Shown here: piece after piece, positions 1-13,641 of the stretch
Layout: the number at the start of each line of letters is the position of its first letter
Position numbering within the stretch: the stretch's first letter is position 1
Assembly (NCBI GenBank): GCA_032433595.1
Contig: JASWJB010000021.1
Span: 186,001 to 250,000, forward strand
Origin: Conoideocrella luteorostrata
Taxonomy: Eukaryota > Ascomycota > Sordariomycetes > Hypocreales > Clavicipitaceae
DNA: 64,000 nt
Direction: 5' to 3'
Translations under genes and position numbers: made by a program
Notes under the pieces: model-generated
Seen by the model: only the letters and a program-made list of their open reading frames with translations
Told to the model about the DNA's origin: nothing
Databases searched by the model: none

Positions 1-1420
1 CTTATTAGTGTATCTAAATAATAAGCCCCAAGCTTAGCCTTGTGAGTCCGCATCACCTGTGTCTGTAGCTTCTTAGCCTCCTCCCATCGATCTTGCTTCT
101 AGTATATTAATGCCAAGTTCGCTATGCTTATTAGTGTATCTAGATAATTAGCCCCAAGCTTAGTCTTGCTTATCCCTATTACCTGTATCTGCAGCTTCTT
201 AGCCTCCTCCTATTGACCTTGCTTCGAGTATGTTGATGCTAAGTTCGCTATGCTCGTTAGTGTATCTAGATAATTAGCCCTAAGCTTAATCTTGCGAGTC
301 CCCATCACCTGTATCTGCAGCTTCTTAGCCTCCTCCCATTGACCTTGCTTTAAGTATGTCGATGCCAAGTTCACTATGCTTGTTAGTGTATCTGGATAAT
401 TAGCCCTAAGCTTAGTCTTGCTTGTCTAAATCACCTGTATCTCTAGCTTCTTAGCCTTCTCCCATTGACCTTGCTTCGAGTATATCGATGCTAAGTTCGC
501 TATGCTCGTTAGTGTATCTGGATAATTAGCCCCAAGCTTAATCTTGCTTGTCTGAATCACCTGTATCTGCAGCTTCTTAGCCTCCTCCCATTGACCTTGC
601 TTCCAGTATGTCGATGCCAAGTTCGCCATGCTCGTCAGTGTATCTGGATGATTAGCCCTAAGCTTAATCTTGCTTGTCTGCATTACCTGTATCTGCAGCT
701 TCTTAGCCTCCTCCCATCGACCTTGCTTCAAGTATATCGATGCTAAGTTCGCTATGCTCGTTAGTGTATCTGGATGATTAGCCCTAAGCTTAGTCTTGCT
801 TGTCCGCATCACCTGTATCTGCAGCTTCTCAGCCTCCTCCCATTGGCCTTGCTTTGAGTATGTCAATGCCAAGTTCGCCATGCTTATTAGTGTATCTGGA
901 TAATTAGCCCTAAGCTTAGTCTTGCTTGTCTAAATCACCTGTATCTCCAGCTTCTTAGCCTCCTCCCATTGGCCTTGGTTTAAGTATGTCAATGCCAAGT
1001 TCGCCATGCTCATTAGTGTATCTAGATAATTAGCCCCAAGCTTAGTCTTGCTTGTCTAAATCACCTATATCTCTAGCTTCTTAGCCTCCTCCCATTGGCC
1101 TTGGTTCGAGTATGTTAATACTAAGTTCGCTATGCTCGTTAGTGTATCTAGATAATTAGCCCTAAGCTTAGTCTTGCTTATCCCTATTACCTGTATCTCC
1201 AGCTCCTTAGCCTTCTCCTATCTACCTTGCTTTGAGTATATTAATGCTAAGTTCGCTATGCTTATTAGTGTATATAGATAATTAGCCCTAAGCTTAGTCT
1301 TGCTTGTCCCTATTACCTGTATCTGCAGCTTCTTAGCCTCCTCCCATTGACCTTGGTTTAAGTATATCGATGCTAAGTTCGCTATACTTGTTAGTGTATC
1401 TGGGTGATTGATTCCATACA
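1..1420 (-). repeat. Tandem 126-bp repeat encoding TPR units (about 11 copies)
   Basis: A 126-bp unit (42 codons) recurs; the phrase ttagtgtatc starts at 5 and again at 131, and so on to about 1,400. On the minus strand each unit encodes a kinesin-light-chain-type TPR with HPDTLTSIANLASIY and QGQWEEAKKLQIQV. Unit-to-unit differences are largely C/T or G/A. The uniformity suggests recent unequal crossing-over or conversion, as is usual in fungal NLR repeat arrays. Confidence 0.93.
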
Positions 1421-3898
1421 AAGTGCTTAGTATACCCTAGGCTTATATGTTGAGCCTTTCTGCATTGTTCTATTCTCCTTTAAAGCTTAGGTGTGCCGCT
1501 ACATAGTGCAGTAGACTTGCTTTTGCCTCATTCTCTTCCACTATTATAGCCTCACTGCCTACTAGTACAGTATTCGCGTAAGGTAGGTATACAGCATAAG
1601 TTACTCGATTTTCAAAACTGCTATATAGATACAGATCTAACATAGCCAGAAGCGCTTTGCGCTAGAATTATTGCATTGTACCGCTGTTAATAAGCCACTT
1701 ACGTGTTACTAACTGTACCAGACGATGCATATTGAATATTCCACTAGGTTTCTCTATTACAAAAGAGAAAGCTTTAAGAACTCCTAGCGCCTCTACTGCC
1801 TCTAGTTTACTTAATGATTTATTATTAGAGTCCTAATTACAGTAGTGCAATAAAAATTCCTGTGCAATATCTTGTTGGTCGAACATGCTCATATATGAAA
1901 GGAGCTCACTGGCTAAACTATGCTGCTGTTTAATTTAACGGAATAATAGCATCTAAGTATGTGCGACTACTCTAGGGGCGTTTAAATCACGCCTAATAGT
2001 CTTAAACTCTTTGCTAAGTAGATCTATAACACCTGTATTGTTCTGACCCATTAGATTAAGATATTTGCTTACTGTGATACTGGTCTCGTAGATAAATGCA
2101 GCGCTCTGGGCAAGCGCTAGTGGCAAATAATCTAGTCTTAATGCTAATAATAATAGCTTAGTAGAGCTTGCGACTATGCTATTTATTTTCTTGCGAAGCA
2201 ACTCTATAGACTCCTTTTTATTCATAGAATTAACGCAGATTAGTGTTTGTTCTTTAGCCAGCTAAGATCCCACTTGCTTATTCCTTATAGTGATAAGAAT
2301 ATTTCTATGTGCATACTCTAGTATATACTTCGCAAAGTTTCCGTTGCTACGTACGATTAAGCCTGTTGCCAAGTTGCCTTGATGGTTAGAAAAGAGCTCT
2401 ATATTATTAGCATTATTAATAACTAGAAGCCAATGCCTATGCTTTAGCTGCGTTAACTAATGCTTTGTCAACATTATAATGTCGCTATTAGCGTCTTTAT
2501 AGCCTGGTATTTAGCACTCTTGTGTAATCCTTTCGTATAATTAGCGGAATTGCTTAGCATTGCTAGCATTAACCCAAAATATTAAATTGCTTGGGAAAGT
2601 TTCGCGATGCTAGTATGTATACGCTAGTGCAATTTGTGTTTTCCTAAGACCTATTAGTTTTATAACACTAATGATGTACTAGCTTAACATACCTAATTCC
2701 TCCTAATCTAAAAAGAGCTAGTCTAAATTAGTAGTCTGTATTAGTTCTCCCTAGTTAGCCTAGACAATTCTCTAATTAAGCAAGAATACTTTCACGCCTT
2801 ATAAATCCCGGGTTACGAGTATATAGTATTATATCTAATTATTTAGCTAAGGAGTTTACAAGAATAAATTTTATATAGTTATATTTACTTACACTTAGTA
2901 GACTTCTCTTAAATATCTTAATTTACTGTTAAAGAGGGAACCTAGGTCTTTAGGAATGCCTTTATACACGCTGCTGCTGTTGCTGCAGTATATTGTTGCT
3001 ACCTCTTGCTCTTATAGCTATTAGCATAGTTGCATCCGCTTTTTATCACTACATATAGAAACACATCCTATATGCTAGTAGCCTCTATCTTAAATGCGAT
3101 CACACTTTTAGTGGTTATAATTATATTATAATATTCCCCTGACTTTATTACCGAATTACTACATACGATTAGCTTAAAGTGAATAGCTAGGGCTAGGGAG
3201 GAGTTAGAGATAGCCTACAGACGATAGCGTGGTATAAGCTTCCTGTTACAGCCTAACTTATCACATGGATTATTACCGCTAAGATAGTAATACTTTGAGT
3301 TAAAAAGTTTATCATGTTCTGTGCCTAGATAGGCTGTAGTAAGTTAAGGTTTAAGTCAAAGAGTATTAAGATAACTAGCTATATTACTGCCCAGAGATTT
3401 GAGGCGTCGAATCCTTTTTAGACTGGCTATAAATGTTTGTATCTTAGTGTTCGGTTGTCCAATAGAGTCTAATAGCGTATTCTTTTGTGTAAAACACTCT
3501 GGTAACTGTTGACCAAAGTCATATTAGACGATTGCATCGCTAATAATCACATTGCTAAGAATAATCTCCTCACTATATAGGCCAAATAGGACAACTCTAG
3601 TGATGCCTACCACCAAGCCAAGTCTGATGTTCGGGAAGCTTACGCGGCAGTTATTAGCTACCGTCGCAGCGTTCACTTTTCCTATACCTAGCATGCACGC
3701 AAGCATAACGTTATGGCGGCTAATAGTGCCCGTGGAGTATGTATTTAGATTAACGGCAGCTTTGTCGAACGGATCGCTATCGTTATCCCAAAAATGGTCG
3801 AAAAGGGCTTCAATAGCGTTGGCTTCGAGGGGAAGGGCGCAAATAATAGCAATCTTGAAGCCGCCACAGCTAGTTAGACATGCTAGTCGCAAATCCAT
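1..3898 (-). pseudogene. NLR (STAND) relic: PNP_UDP, NB-ARC and TPR domains, C-terminus off the left edge
   Basis: Read on the minus strand from ATG at 3896-3898, the N-terminus has the nucleoside-phosphorylase signature IAIICALPLEANAIEALFD typical of fungal NLRs. The same domain continues to about 3,000 with a segment reading AFKIEATSI*DVF and ending in a KAFLKT stretch. NB-ARC follows: a decayed P-loop (GLRKTQIALAYTY, about 2,620-2,670), the FWVNASN block and a Walker-B-like WLLVINNAN (about 2,400-2,430). A winged-helix-like section leads into TPRs from about 1,420 down to base 1. Stops lie mostly at Gln/Trp positions, as expected of RIP. Such proteins are cytosolic receptors for heterokaryon incompatibility or immunity. 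The P-loop lacks the usual GxGGxGK spacing, so this copy is dead. The C-terminal end lies outside the window. Confidence 0.9.
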
Positions 3899-5400
3899 AA
3901 CTATTACTTTAGGTGTCTTAGGCTAATCGAAGGATGCTAATTGGCATTATGAGGTAGGCAGGTTGCTCCGCTAATAAATAAATATTAGCTATTGCTTGAT
4001 TTATTTGATTTGTTTCTCTATAATAGTCCGCAGATAGTAGGACGTTAATTCACGAGATAGCAAAAAGAGGGGTTAGCCGGTTCGGAAGAGCATACTTTGC
4101 GGCCTTAGGCATTAGCCCTGCCACTGCTCTTGCGTGTTATTGCCTTAGTCTATTTACTCACTGTTATCACTCAACGACAATATTTAGAATAGATCCACGC
4201 CGTAATAACTGCTCTTAACTAATAAATGTCTAGCTTAAACTCTTTCTTTGTAAACCAAAAGTGGATATTCTAAGTATTAATACTATATTCGGTCTCACTA
4301 AGTGTTAATTGACAAGGGGCGTGGAGCTCTTGGTAAAAAAGCCTCTACACTGCAGGGTAAGTAATTACGAGATGCGGTATATAGCTGGCTTATTTGCTGC
4401 TTTGAGCATAGCTTTAGTTTAAGCTAAAATAGACACACGCTGTTAATCTTATATATCCAGAAAGCTAACACCTATTTCGGATTTGTCTGTATATCTTAGA
4501 GTCTAAACTATACTTAGAGACTCTTTTATTTTATCCTGTTTCTCCACTGCTAAAGTTTTAACTGTGTTTATGTATATATATAAGTAGCTGCGTTGTGTTT
4601 AGCTAATAGTAACTTACGTACTCTAAGAAAGTCTTAATAGGTTTAAATATTACTCTTCCACGTCACTGAATTAATATAGCAGTGTCTATTAGTGACAAAC
4701 GATGTTAGTAATTTTATTGTTATACTTACTAAACCAAGTCAGGTGGGGTTCTTCTGCAGCATAAATACCAGCATAATTGGAAAATAAATACATGCTTTTA
4801 TCTCTGCTTGTGTTATATATTACTTGAATAATTACTATGTTTTCTCGAGCCATTGTGGTTTTTAGTGCTCTGCAACTTATATTAGGCTTTGCTACATTAA
4901 TTGGAAGTACTGCTAGCAATCGTACGAGTGGCTTTGTTAATACAGTTTACTTTGCGAATTAGTACGAGATAGCTAGTTGTTATATTCCTAAGGGATAATG
5001 CTAACTAAAGCCTAAGGGGTATTTACAATCGAAATTACTAGCCGGCAGATCTGCCGGCTTCTTAGCTCTCTTATGTTATGTACGCATTCATGAATCTGGG
5101 AGCTAATGGCACTTTGTATGTTCAGAGCTAGCGTATAAAGTGAACTGAAAATAATATCTGCTACAGATACTTAGGTGACACATATGCCGACCTAGAGAAG
5201 CGATACCTAGGTGACTGTAAGATACTCTTCTCCCTTTTTCGCTCTAATATTATTATAACTATATTAGTCTTGTTGGTAAAAATGATTCATGTTTGTAGCT
5301 TTCGCGTTATTTATTAGATAATATTACATGCAGTTATTATATAAGAAGCGGTGGTTAATAATTAAAAATAGCTTGGAATAACGCGGGAAATAATGTTTAT
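3899..5400. other. AT-rich spacer with a possible minus-strand relic at 4,689-4,970
   Basis: Mostly AT-rich sequence with no recognisable domain. The best open stretch is on the minus strand at 4,689-4,970, reading LVRLLAVLPINVAKPNI and later EEPHLTWFSKYN. It is free of stops over 76 codons but matches no family I know. It could be a relic of a separate gene upstream of the NLR. Confidence 0.35.
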
Positions 5401-5419
5401 AGCTGCGTGAAGCAGCTTT

Positions 5420-6369
<950 letters not shown>

Positions 6370-7274
6370 CTAGATGCTAAGATTAGATATAGACATGTTA
6401 GTACACTAGAACATTTGCGTTGGCACTAAGAGCAGGGTATTATAGCTATATAGATACTATATCTTATCTTATCTATTCTTGAACATTTCTGGAATATAGC
6501 AATAACAATAGGTTACAGGAAACTTAATTTACCTTGCTAGCCCTATACACAGAGCATGGGGATGTATAGGGGTGCATTAGTTGCACTATTTAAACGAAGG
6601 ATAAGCAGTTAATGTTATAGTAGCTAGCTAAAGCATGCATTCTCTGATTGTGGTGAGATAATCTTTAATCACAGCTAAAGAAATATTCTATAAAATCAAG
6701 TCTAATGAATATAGCAATTTACTTATAATTACTCTAGTTAATAATTTTAGAAAATATACTATAGCACTTAGTGCTTAACTATATTGATCGTCTAGTTGCC
6801 TTTAGAGCTAGCAGAGATTAGAGATTCTCGACGTATATCTTACTTTAAAACCTGTTTTATGCATACTATAATAAGAGAATAGGACTCAGAAAACTTTTCT
6901 TCTGTTTGAGAAGCTGAATCTGTTGCCTTATGTAGAATCGGCCTTAAAATGTTATAAATAGCTTTTATAAAAGCTCTTGCTTTAAGATTTAACATTTCCG
7001 CTGCATTTTCCTAATCCGATCGCAATGGCTAAAAAAGGCTGTGAAAAAGGTGAGAGATCCTTGCATTAGTGTTAAAAAGACAGATAATATGATTTACATT
7101 AAGTAATTATTTTTGGAGTTGAAATCTTATAGCTTATTAAATATACGATACTTACTCTGTATAAGTATATCCCACTGTATCTACAATATAGTAGTATTAA
7201 TATATATGTAACTTGTTTTATGATTATAAACTATATGATCTTCTTTTATTTCCTAGCATATTCTGCTAAATATT
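6370..7274. other. AT-rich intergenic sequence
   Basis: No open frame or motif that I can support. Short A/T runs and scattered TAG/TAA in all frames; composition is like the RIP-affected sequence on both sides. Confidence 0.5.
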
Positions 7275-9003
7275 ATGGAACACACAATATTAGAGCTAGG
7301 AGAGACCCTAAATTTCAATAAAGTATTAGGGATCGCCTTTACTCTAGCCCTAGTAAGTTAATATATAGATTTACTAATAGTAAAACCAGTAAGTATTTTA
7401 CTGCATGCTAATTATCTCTGCTAGGTCTCTCTTTACATTGTCTACTAGACGTTGTTTTATCCGCTTTCTAGGTATCTAGGGCCCTTTATCTTGAAATTTA
7501 GCACACTTTAGGCTGCTTATTATGCCTGGAAAGGTGACTGTTACCTAGATATCTGGAAAATGCACAAAAAATATAGTAAGGGATTCCCCAAAGGTACTAT
7601 GAATAATTCCCTAATTAGATGTAGGTCCTGTTGTTAGATATAAACTAAATTAGCTACTGTTTAATAGTGTAGAAGGATACAAAGGCATGTTAGACACTTT
7701 GATAGCTTACTTAATTTAGTTTATGAAAATACTAAATATATAATAGATATTTACAATAGACGTCGAAATACAGGGAAACATTGCTTATTCTCCTAATTTA
7801 ACCCTAGAGCCTCTAATCTTTTCACAGTGAATAACAAAAGAAATTATAGCGAGCGTTGTCGACAAATTAGCCTAGCCTTCTCTAACACTAGCATAAAGAG
7901 GTTTAAAGATAGAATTCTTGTCTATATAAATAAGCTCTGTGACTAAATCTATCTTCTAGGCCTATAACAATTGACTGCCTAGGGTCCGCTGCTAATAATG
8001 TTAGACTAGGTATTGTATCTAGTCTTTAATACTTTAACAGATTTTCTTCTTAGTGCGGACTATAACTTAATCGGATCAGAAGAGAACTATGGCATTATTT
8101 GTCACATAGAACAGCACATCGTTTAACTAGCTATGTGCGTGTATACGCTAATACTAGCTATTCTTAAATTAGACAAAATAGTTTTTAAAAAGGCTATAGA
8201 AAGTACGAAAGTCTTTTGGCGATAGGTTAAAGCTGCTATTCTTAAAAGAAAGAGACGCTGTGAGTAGCTACAAGATTTGTTCACCTAAATCACGCTGTCT
8301 AGAAAATTAGATATTAGAGTTTAGTCTAAAACTAGCATGTTTATTATCGCAGGTGTGTTAATTATCTATGAAACTATTAGAGTATATCTACTAACAGTTA
8401 AGGCTTCAAAGGGTTCGATATAACTGCTACAGCTTTATGTGTGCTGCTTTTCTACCTTAATAGAAGCTAAAAAGCATATAAGCAATTATGCTTAGAGGTG
8501 AGAGGAACATTTAAGAGTAAGAGTAACATACGCCTTAGACTGAAAATAAAATCATGTATATACCTCTATGCTTGTATTAAAGAGGCTTTATGTATGTCTC
8601 CCCCTGTTGGTTCTCCTTCTTGGCGAGAGATCGGCCCTGGGGGAGAGATGATTACAGGACATAATATCCCCTAAGGCTACTCCGTGGGGACAGGAGTTTA
8701 CAGTATATATTACAACGAAACATACTTTGAGAACCCGCACGATTATATACTAGAAAGATAGCTTATATATTTACATAATAAAAGCTATAAGCATTATAAA
8801 TCTGCTTTTATGCCTTTCTCTACAGGCCCTAGATTATACATTAGTAAGACTTTAGCGTACTCTAAGCTGTTACTTACTGTTGCTATATTGCTATAGAAAT
8901 ACGATTTACGAACAAGTCCTGACATAAACTTTAATCTTAGTGGCGGGCAAAAGGCTAAAGGGAAAGCTAAAACTAGCTATAATAATCTAGAGAAATTCTA
9001 ATT
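7275..9003 (+). pseudogene. Cytochrome P450 relic
   Basis: Starts at ATG 7,275-7,277 with a hydrophobic N-terminal anchor (LGIAFTLALVS). The proline-rich hinge reads YLGPFILKFSTL, followed by AAYYAWKGDCYLDIW, a typical fungal P450 N-terminus. Near the C-terminus come MITGHNIP*GYSVGTGVYS and the haem region MPFSTGPRLYISKTLAY starting at 8,810. The motif FxxGxRxCxG has become FSTGPRLYIS: the haem-ligand Cys is Tyr (TGC to TAC) and the following Gly is Ser, both G-to-A changes. Length and order fit a roughly 500-aa microsomal monooxygenase. The middle third carries many stops and probably degraded introns. The relic ends around 9,003. Substrate cannot be inferred. Confidence 0.87.
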
Positions 9004-9615
9004 AATTAACTAGGTGGTGGGCTAACATAAGGGGCTAATCCTTCACTTTCGGGGTTAAGAATTTTAGCAATCACGAAAAGCTAATAAATGCTGCTTAGCG
9101 CTTTATAGCTATTATTTAGTCCTCTATTACAAGCTAAAATATTAAAATCTAACTCTATGTAATCGTTGCTGCTGTCTTTCTTTTTGTAGCATAATATGCT
9201 ATGCCGAAACTAGCGCAAGTAGCATTTGAATAAATTCCTAGCTAATGCAACACACCACTATAAGAAATCTTAACCGCAACTTATTCATGCATAACACTGC
9301 TGCTAACACGCCTTAGATGTATTTACGTGTAGTTCTTATTCTTTTTCCCTTAGTTTAAGCTTTATCTTAAGTTAGTATAGTTAATAGATGTAAATTCTTA
9401 GTCTTTCTGAAATCTGTCTAACGAGATAAATCTCCTATTTAGTATTTACTTTTAAATTAGACTTATTAAGAAACTTATTAACCTAATATAAATAACACTA
9501 GAGTATTAATAAAGATAGCAAGTAATAATAAGATTAGTGAAGCAGTTAACAAGTAAGCACGCTCTACTGCATTTAGTGCTAGTCTAGTTACCTAACTCGA
9601 GTACTCTTACTCTCC
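9004..9615. other. AT-rich intergenic sequence
   Basis: No supportable coding frame. Nothing recognised beyond AT-rich RIP-like sequence. Confidence 0.45.
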
Positions 9616-9872
9616 TGGGCAATTCCCTACAGACTTATTTTATAATGTTTTGGATATTAATAATTTGCCTTAGAGGTAATTCTGCTAATATGGGTATAAG
9701 CTCTATATAACGTCTGTAAATTGTAAGCCTGTTATTTGTCCTCTACGGTGTGATACACTCTGCCCGGACGTATATAATTAACCCAAGGATGATTAGGCCA
9801 CTAAGGGTTGTAATAGTAACGTTAGTTTTAAGCTAGTCCTCTGCAGTTCTAATTTGGCCTAATATTAAATAG
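9616..9872 (+). pseudogene. Cys-rich domain fragment (possibly extracellular)
   Basis: The plus strand reads PGQFPTDLFYNVLDINNLP, then YKLYITSVNCKPVICPLRC, DTLCPDVYN and KGCNSNVSFKLVLCSSNLA. At least eight cysteines fall in about 80 codons, with stops only where Gln or Trp codons are plausible. The Cys density suggests a disulphide-stabilised extracellular domain. I cannot assign a family. No start or signal peptide was found for it, so it may be an exon of a larger secreted protein. Confidence 0.45.
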
Positions 9873-10025
9873 TTTGCGCAAAGCTAGAATTTAAATAGCA
9901 TTGAAATCCCAACGAAACCTAACAAGGAAATAATTATATAGTTTAATTAATTAAATTAACTTATATATGCTCCTAGCTACCTAGCTACAAATTTTTTTTT
10001 TCTAAATTAAAATGTTAAGAATGTT

Positions 10026-10317
10026 ATGATACAAATAACTAACATTATCAAATTGCTCGCTCTATTCTTTGCCCTAAGACTAATAAAAGCTAAAGTGGGG
10101 AATAGCAGTGTCTAAGAAAATACTGTAATATGCCCTGTGCCTACACTTAAATTCACGCTTATACCTGAACTGCTAGCTAGTAGTAAGGAGTAGGAAATAT
10201 TACTTACTAAAGCTTGCCTAAATAATAGTGTTTTATTAGTAAGACTCTCTAAGATTTAATAAACCTTCGTGGGAGGAATGCTTTAGGATACACACTAGGT
10301 AGTGGGTAATAAACTAT
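10026..10317 (+). pseudogene. Small putative secreted protein relic
   Basis: ATG at 10,026 begins MIQITNIIKLLALFFALRL, a plausible signal peptide, followed by about 75 codons with two cysteines and stops at Gln-like positions (CAA/CAG to TAA/TAG). No known domain. Its position close to the Cys-rich fragment and to the other small secreted ORF at 11.65 kb suggests a group of secreted-protein relics, but each call is weak on its own. Confidence 0.4.
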
Positions 10318-11650
10318 AATTAGTATGTATGTGGCTAAGAGTTAAAGAATTAATATCTGGTATAACTTTTGTTATTGAAATTTTGTTCTTATATAATATT
10401 ATGGTTTCTATAGTTGTTGATGTCTGAGTTATAGTTATCCATGGTTCCATCGAGGTACTATGCATTATTGGCTCTATTTTAGCCTAAAAGAATAAAATAA
10501 ATAAAACTAATAGTGCGTTAATTTATACTATTTTAAATAAGCCGCAATCCACTCCTTTCCTGAAATTAGCGCTAAAACTGTCCTTGGCCCCTTAGACATG
10601 TAATCCCTAACACATTAGCGGTGGAGTTATGTTGCACTCTTACTTATTAAACCGTTAAGTTCTTTTCATAATGATGGTTCTTATGGTAGCCTAATGTGGT
10701 CAGGGATGTTTAACACATTTAGTTTCCCTCCTTGATTAACAACTTGGATTAATACTAAAGTTAATTTTTAAATATTTGTTTTAGATTTAATATCTACACT
10801 AAAGTGAAACAGAGTGAGCTTACTAAGCATTGACTTAATAACGTATTTAATATAGTTAAGCCTCATATTGTTATGTGCAAAAACTGCTTCCGCTTCCTTC
10901 TAACTTTTAACATATATTAAGATTGTTGTTTCTAATAAAAAAAGTTATATATTACTTATAAATCAACATAAAATACCACACTAGCAACTTTCTAGTCTAT
11001 AAATAATAAATTACAGAAACTATGTACAAAATTAGAGTGCTAGCTCAGAGCCATTTACCTAATTATACCTCTAGAGACCCCGCTATAAGACCTATACCCA
11101 TATAAATATAACACTTTACAGGGAGTAAAAATAGCTATTATTAGCTGCGCAGACGCACAGATGTACGAACCTATACTGCAGCAGGTCAAATTTTTAACAG
11201 AGTCTTGGTGGAGAGGAAGCTAGTTATGCACGTCACAATATTGTCTAATAATTTAAGTATAATATTAATATGTAGAGCTTAGGTTTAGCGTCTATAGAGA
11301 TGCTACTGGTCTATTTAGGTGTGTGGACTTATGAGCCTGGCACTAATAGTTTTGAAGCAATTTAGCAGTTAATAAGATATGTATTTAGAGATATCTCCAT
11401 ACTCTATGTTAATGCTGGTTAATGTATTAGTTAACCTAAAATAGACCACTCTGCATATACATGGTGGAAACCAGTAATGTAGCATCACTTGGTGCTAAAA
11501 GTTGCTTTTCGGCATTAATTCCGGCATAAGATTAAACTATGCCTAGTACATTTAGATAATTTTTTTTTAAATATTATAAGTTATCTATCTATATTCCCTT
11601 TTACACAAACAACAACAGCTGTCGTGCTCTTAATTCTAGTTGCACTAAAA
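10318..11650. other. AT-rich intergenic sequence
   Basis: No supportable gene. A stretch near 11,120-11,210 (IAIISCADAQMYEPILQQV) is open for about 35 codons on the plus strand but has no further context. Confidence 0.4.
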
Positions 11651-12088
11651 ATGCAATTGCTCTCTACTTGTTGTTTCACACTTGCTTTACTTGTTGCCGC
11701 TGGAATAGTAACAACGCGCCTATGTAAGACATTAGCCCCAACAATTATATAGTCTACTATGTGCTACCTGATTAATAACCCGCTAGTAGGAGATGCAGAG
11801 ATAAGTAATAAGACTTTCGCATTTTGCAATGCTTTAAGTACAGCATGTAAAATAGAACCAAAGAATCATACGAATGTCCCAGTATATCTCTATTCTAGCG
11901 ATAATAAGTATGGCTTTCTGTTTAGTGTTTAGAATAATAAAACATCCTTGTAAACTATAAAAAGCTCTACTTAGACTTATATTAATAACTTTATGAATGC
12001 TAAGCTTATATGTAATAGTATTTAAGGATATTATTTGGGCGCTATATTCCACTGGGAGGGGCTGCTATGGGATTTGAAGATTGGTTAA
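11651..12088 (+). pseudogene. Small secreted protein relic, effector-like
   Basis: ATG 11,651 opens MQLLSTCCFTLALLVAAGI, a clear signal-peptide-like N-terminus. The mature part has Cys in CKTLAPT, TMCYLINNP, FAFCNALSTACKIEP and KLICNSI, an aromatic segment PVYLYSSDNKYGFLF, and ends FHWEGLLWDLKIG before TAA at 12,086-12,088. At 146 codons with five or more cysteines it resembles small secreted fungal proteins of the effector class. Five in-frame stops are all compatible with Gln codons hit by C-to-T. No named family is recognised. Confidence 0.6.
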
Positions 12089-12545
12089 GTCAGCGAGTTG
12101 GATGCGAATAGTTTGCCTGACGCGTGGACTTCCTAATAGGCTTATTTAAGTTTACAATTAATGCTTGCTAACTATACTTTGTGCTTCTGCTTTTGGTATA
12201 TGTAATGGAACAAATGATGTGTAAGTTTATGTGTAAATCTGTTTTCCTTACATAGTTTTAATATTAGAAACACAGACTAGGAATATTAAACTATAGCTTA
12301 TTATATTTTTTTTCACAGGTATTACGCGTCTTCTCCTAAAAATTAATAGTTAGTAAGTTTCTTCTAACTTTTAGAGTTTATTAGCGTTGTTATGTCCTTT
12401 GAGATATAAATAGAGAGATTATTAAGAATTCTAAGCATGTCTTAGGTTCTCTCCTATTTTATAGCAAATGCAATATAATCTAAAATACGCAGTGCCGTGG
12501 GCATTAAACAAAAAACGTTACAATGGTTTAGATAAATATATATAT
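12089..12545. other. AT-rich intergenic sequence
   Basis: No supportable frame or motif. Confidence 0.45.
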
Positions 12546-13395
12546 AGCTTATAATAATTCTAATCTGAATTTTCAATAAATGTTTCTCTAGATAACCTTG
12601 CTCTATCTACAAATTGTCTAGTAATCTTACTTTCTGAAACTCTAAGTGATAACGTATAGACAGGCTCTTTAGTTAGTATAAAATCTAACTCATGTAGCTC
12701 TAGTCTCTTCTAGGATTTCGAAACGATTTGTGTTATTTTATCTCTTACTGTATCTTCGGCAGAGACTAAGAGCAAAGTATGCCCGCTAAATCCGTAATAA
12801 TCACTGTCAGTAACGACGCAGCTCTTTTCTACAAGCTAAAATTTTACGCTAGTTTTAAAATCCCCCGGGCTTTTAATTAGTTGCTGTAAATCGGGGACTT
12901 GTGGTAGTATTGTTACGTGGCCTAACTGATTAGGTTTACGTTCTAACTTATCACAAATAAATACCCTTATTCTCTAGTTATATTAGTTATTATATTAACG
13001 CTCTATTCTAGAGAAGAAGGCTTGTAAACCTTGTCTCCCTTCACTAGTTACATATTTACAGCCTCGCGGACAATAGTAGCTGTTTGCTGTTAGTTTCGCT
13101 AAAGATAGAAACTATATACATATATAAAGCTTTTGTGTAATATAAACTAAAACAATCTGACTTATTGCACTCTGAGAACGATTTATGTGGACTATGTCCT
13201 TAACGTAGCTAAACATTAGCCAAATTCCCATACCTATCGCTACTATAATAACGGTATTTACTAAAGAGTGCTTTATCGGCGTGCTATGTGGACCGCTAAA
13301 GAGAGCAAGGCGCTCAATAGTTACACTTTTATAGCAGCTTTGTAAAAGTCTCCTTGTAAAACCTTTTCTAGCTTGAACAAAGAAATCTAAGTCTA
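12546..13395 (-). pseudogene. Unassigned protein relic with one membrane segment
   Basis: A continuous minus-strand frame reads VTIERLALFSGPHSTPIKHS, then a hydrophobic stretch VNTVIIVAIGMGIWLMF that could span a membrane. Next comes CPRGCKYVTSEGRQGLQAFF, and a C-terminal half with CVVTDSDYYGFSGHTLLLVS and ESKITRQFVDRARL. Stops are few and lie at Trp/Gln-like sites. I do not recognise the family. The frame coherence over about 270 codons in such an AT-rich stretch makes a former gene very likely. Confidence 0.5.
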
Positions 13396-13407
13396 TATAT
13401 CCTATGC

Positions 13408-13641
13408 TTGGATACTAACTTAAAGCCGCTATTGCAAATGGGTGCATTGACCAAAGCTGAACTCGGGGGACCTATACGCTTAAGTACTAGCCTAGCCCAA
13501 CGCTTAATTGTCTCGAGGTTCGCAATCGCATGTGAACAACTCTATCTGGGTCTAGGACTCGCGCTATATACACCCTTGGCTAAGGACTGCCCAAGTTCTT
13601 ATTTCAATACATTATGCGCGAAAGGAAAAAAAAATTTATAA
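13408..13641 (+). CDS. Uncertain 77-codon ORF in a GC-richer island
   Basis: An uninterrupted ORF beginning MDTNLKPLLQMGALTKAEL lies in a 230-bp patch with visibly higher GC than its surroundings. No domain, no signal peptide and no neighbour suggests function. It may simply be a patch that escaped RIP. Confidence 0.2.
   Translation: MDTNLKPLLQMGALTKAELGGPIRLSTSLAQRLIVSRFAIACEQLYLGLGLALYTPLAKDCPSSYFNTLCAKGKKNL

Noticed and set aside
3552..3926. Plus-strand 124-codon ORF
   Set aside because: It is the antisense shadow of the PNP domain of the minus-strand NLR, which has a clear family signature.
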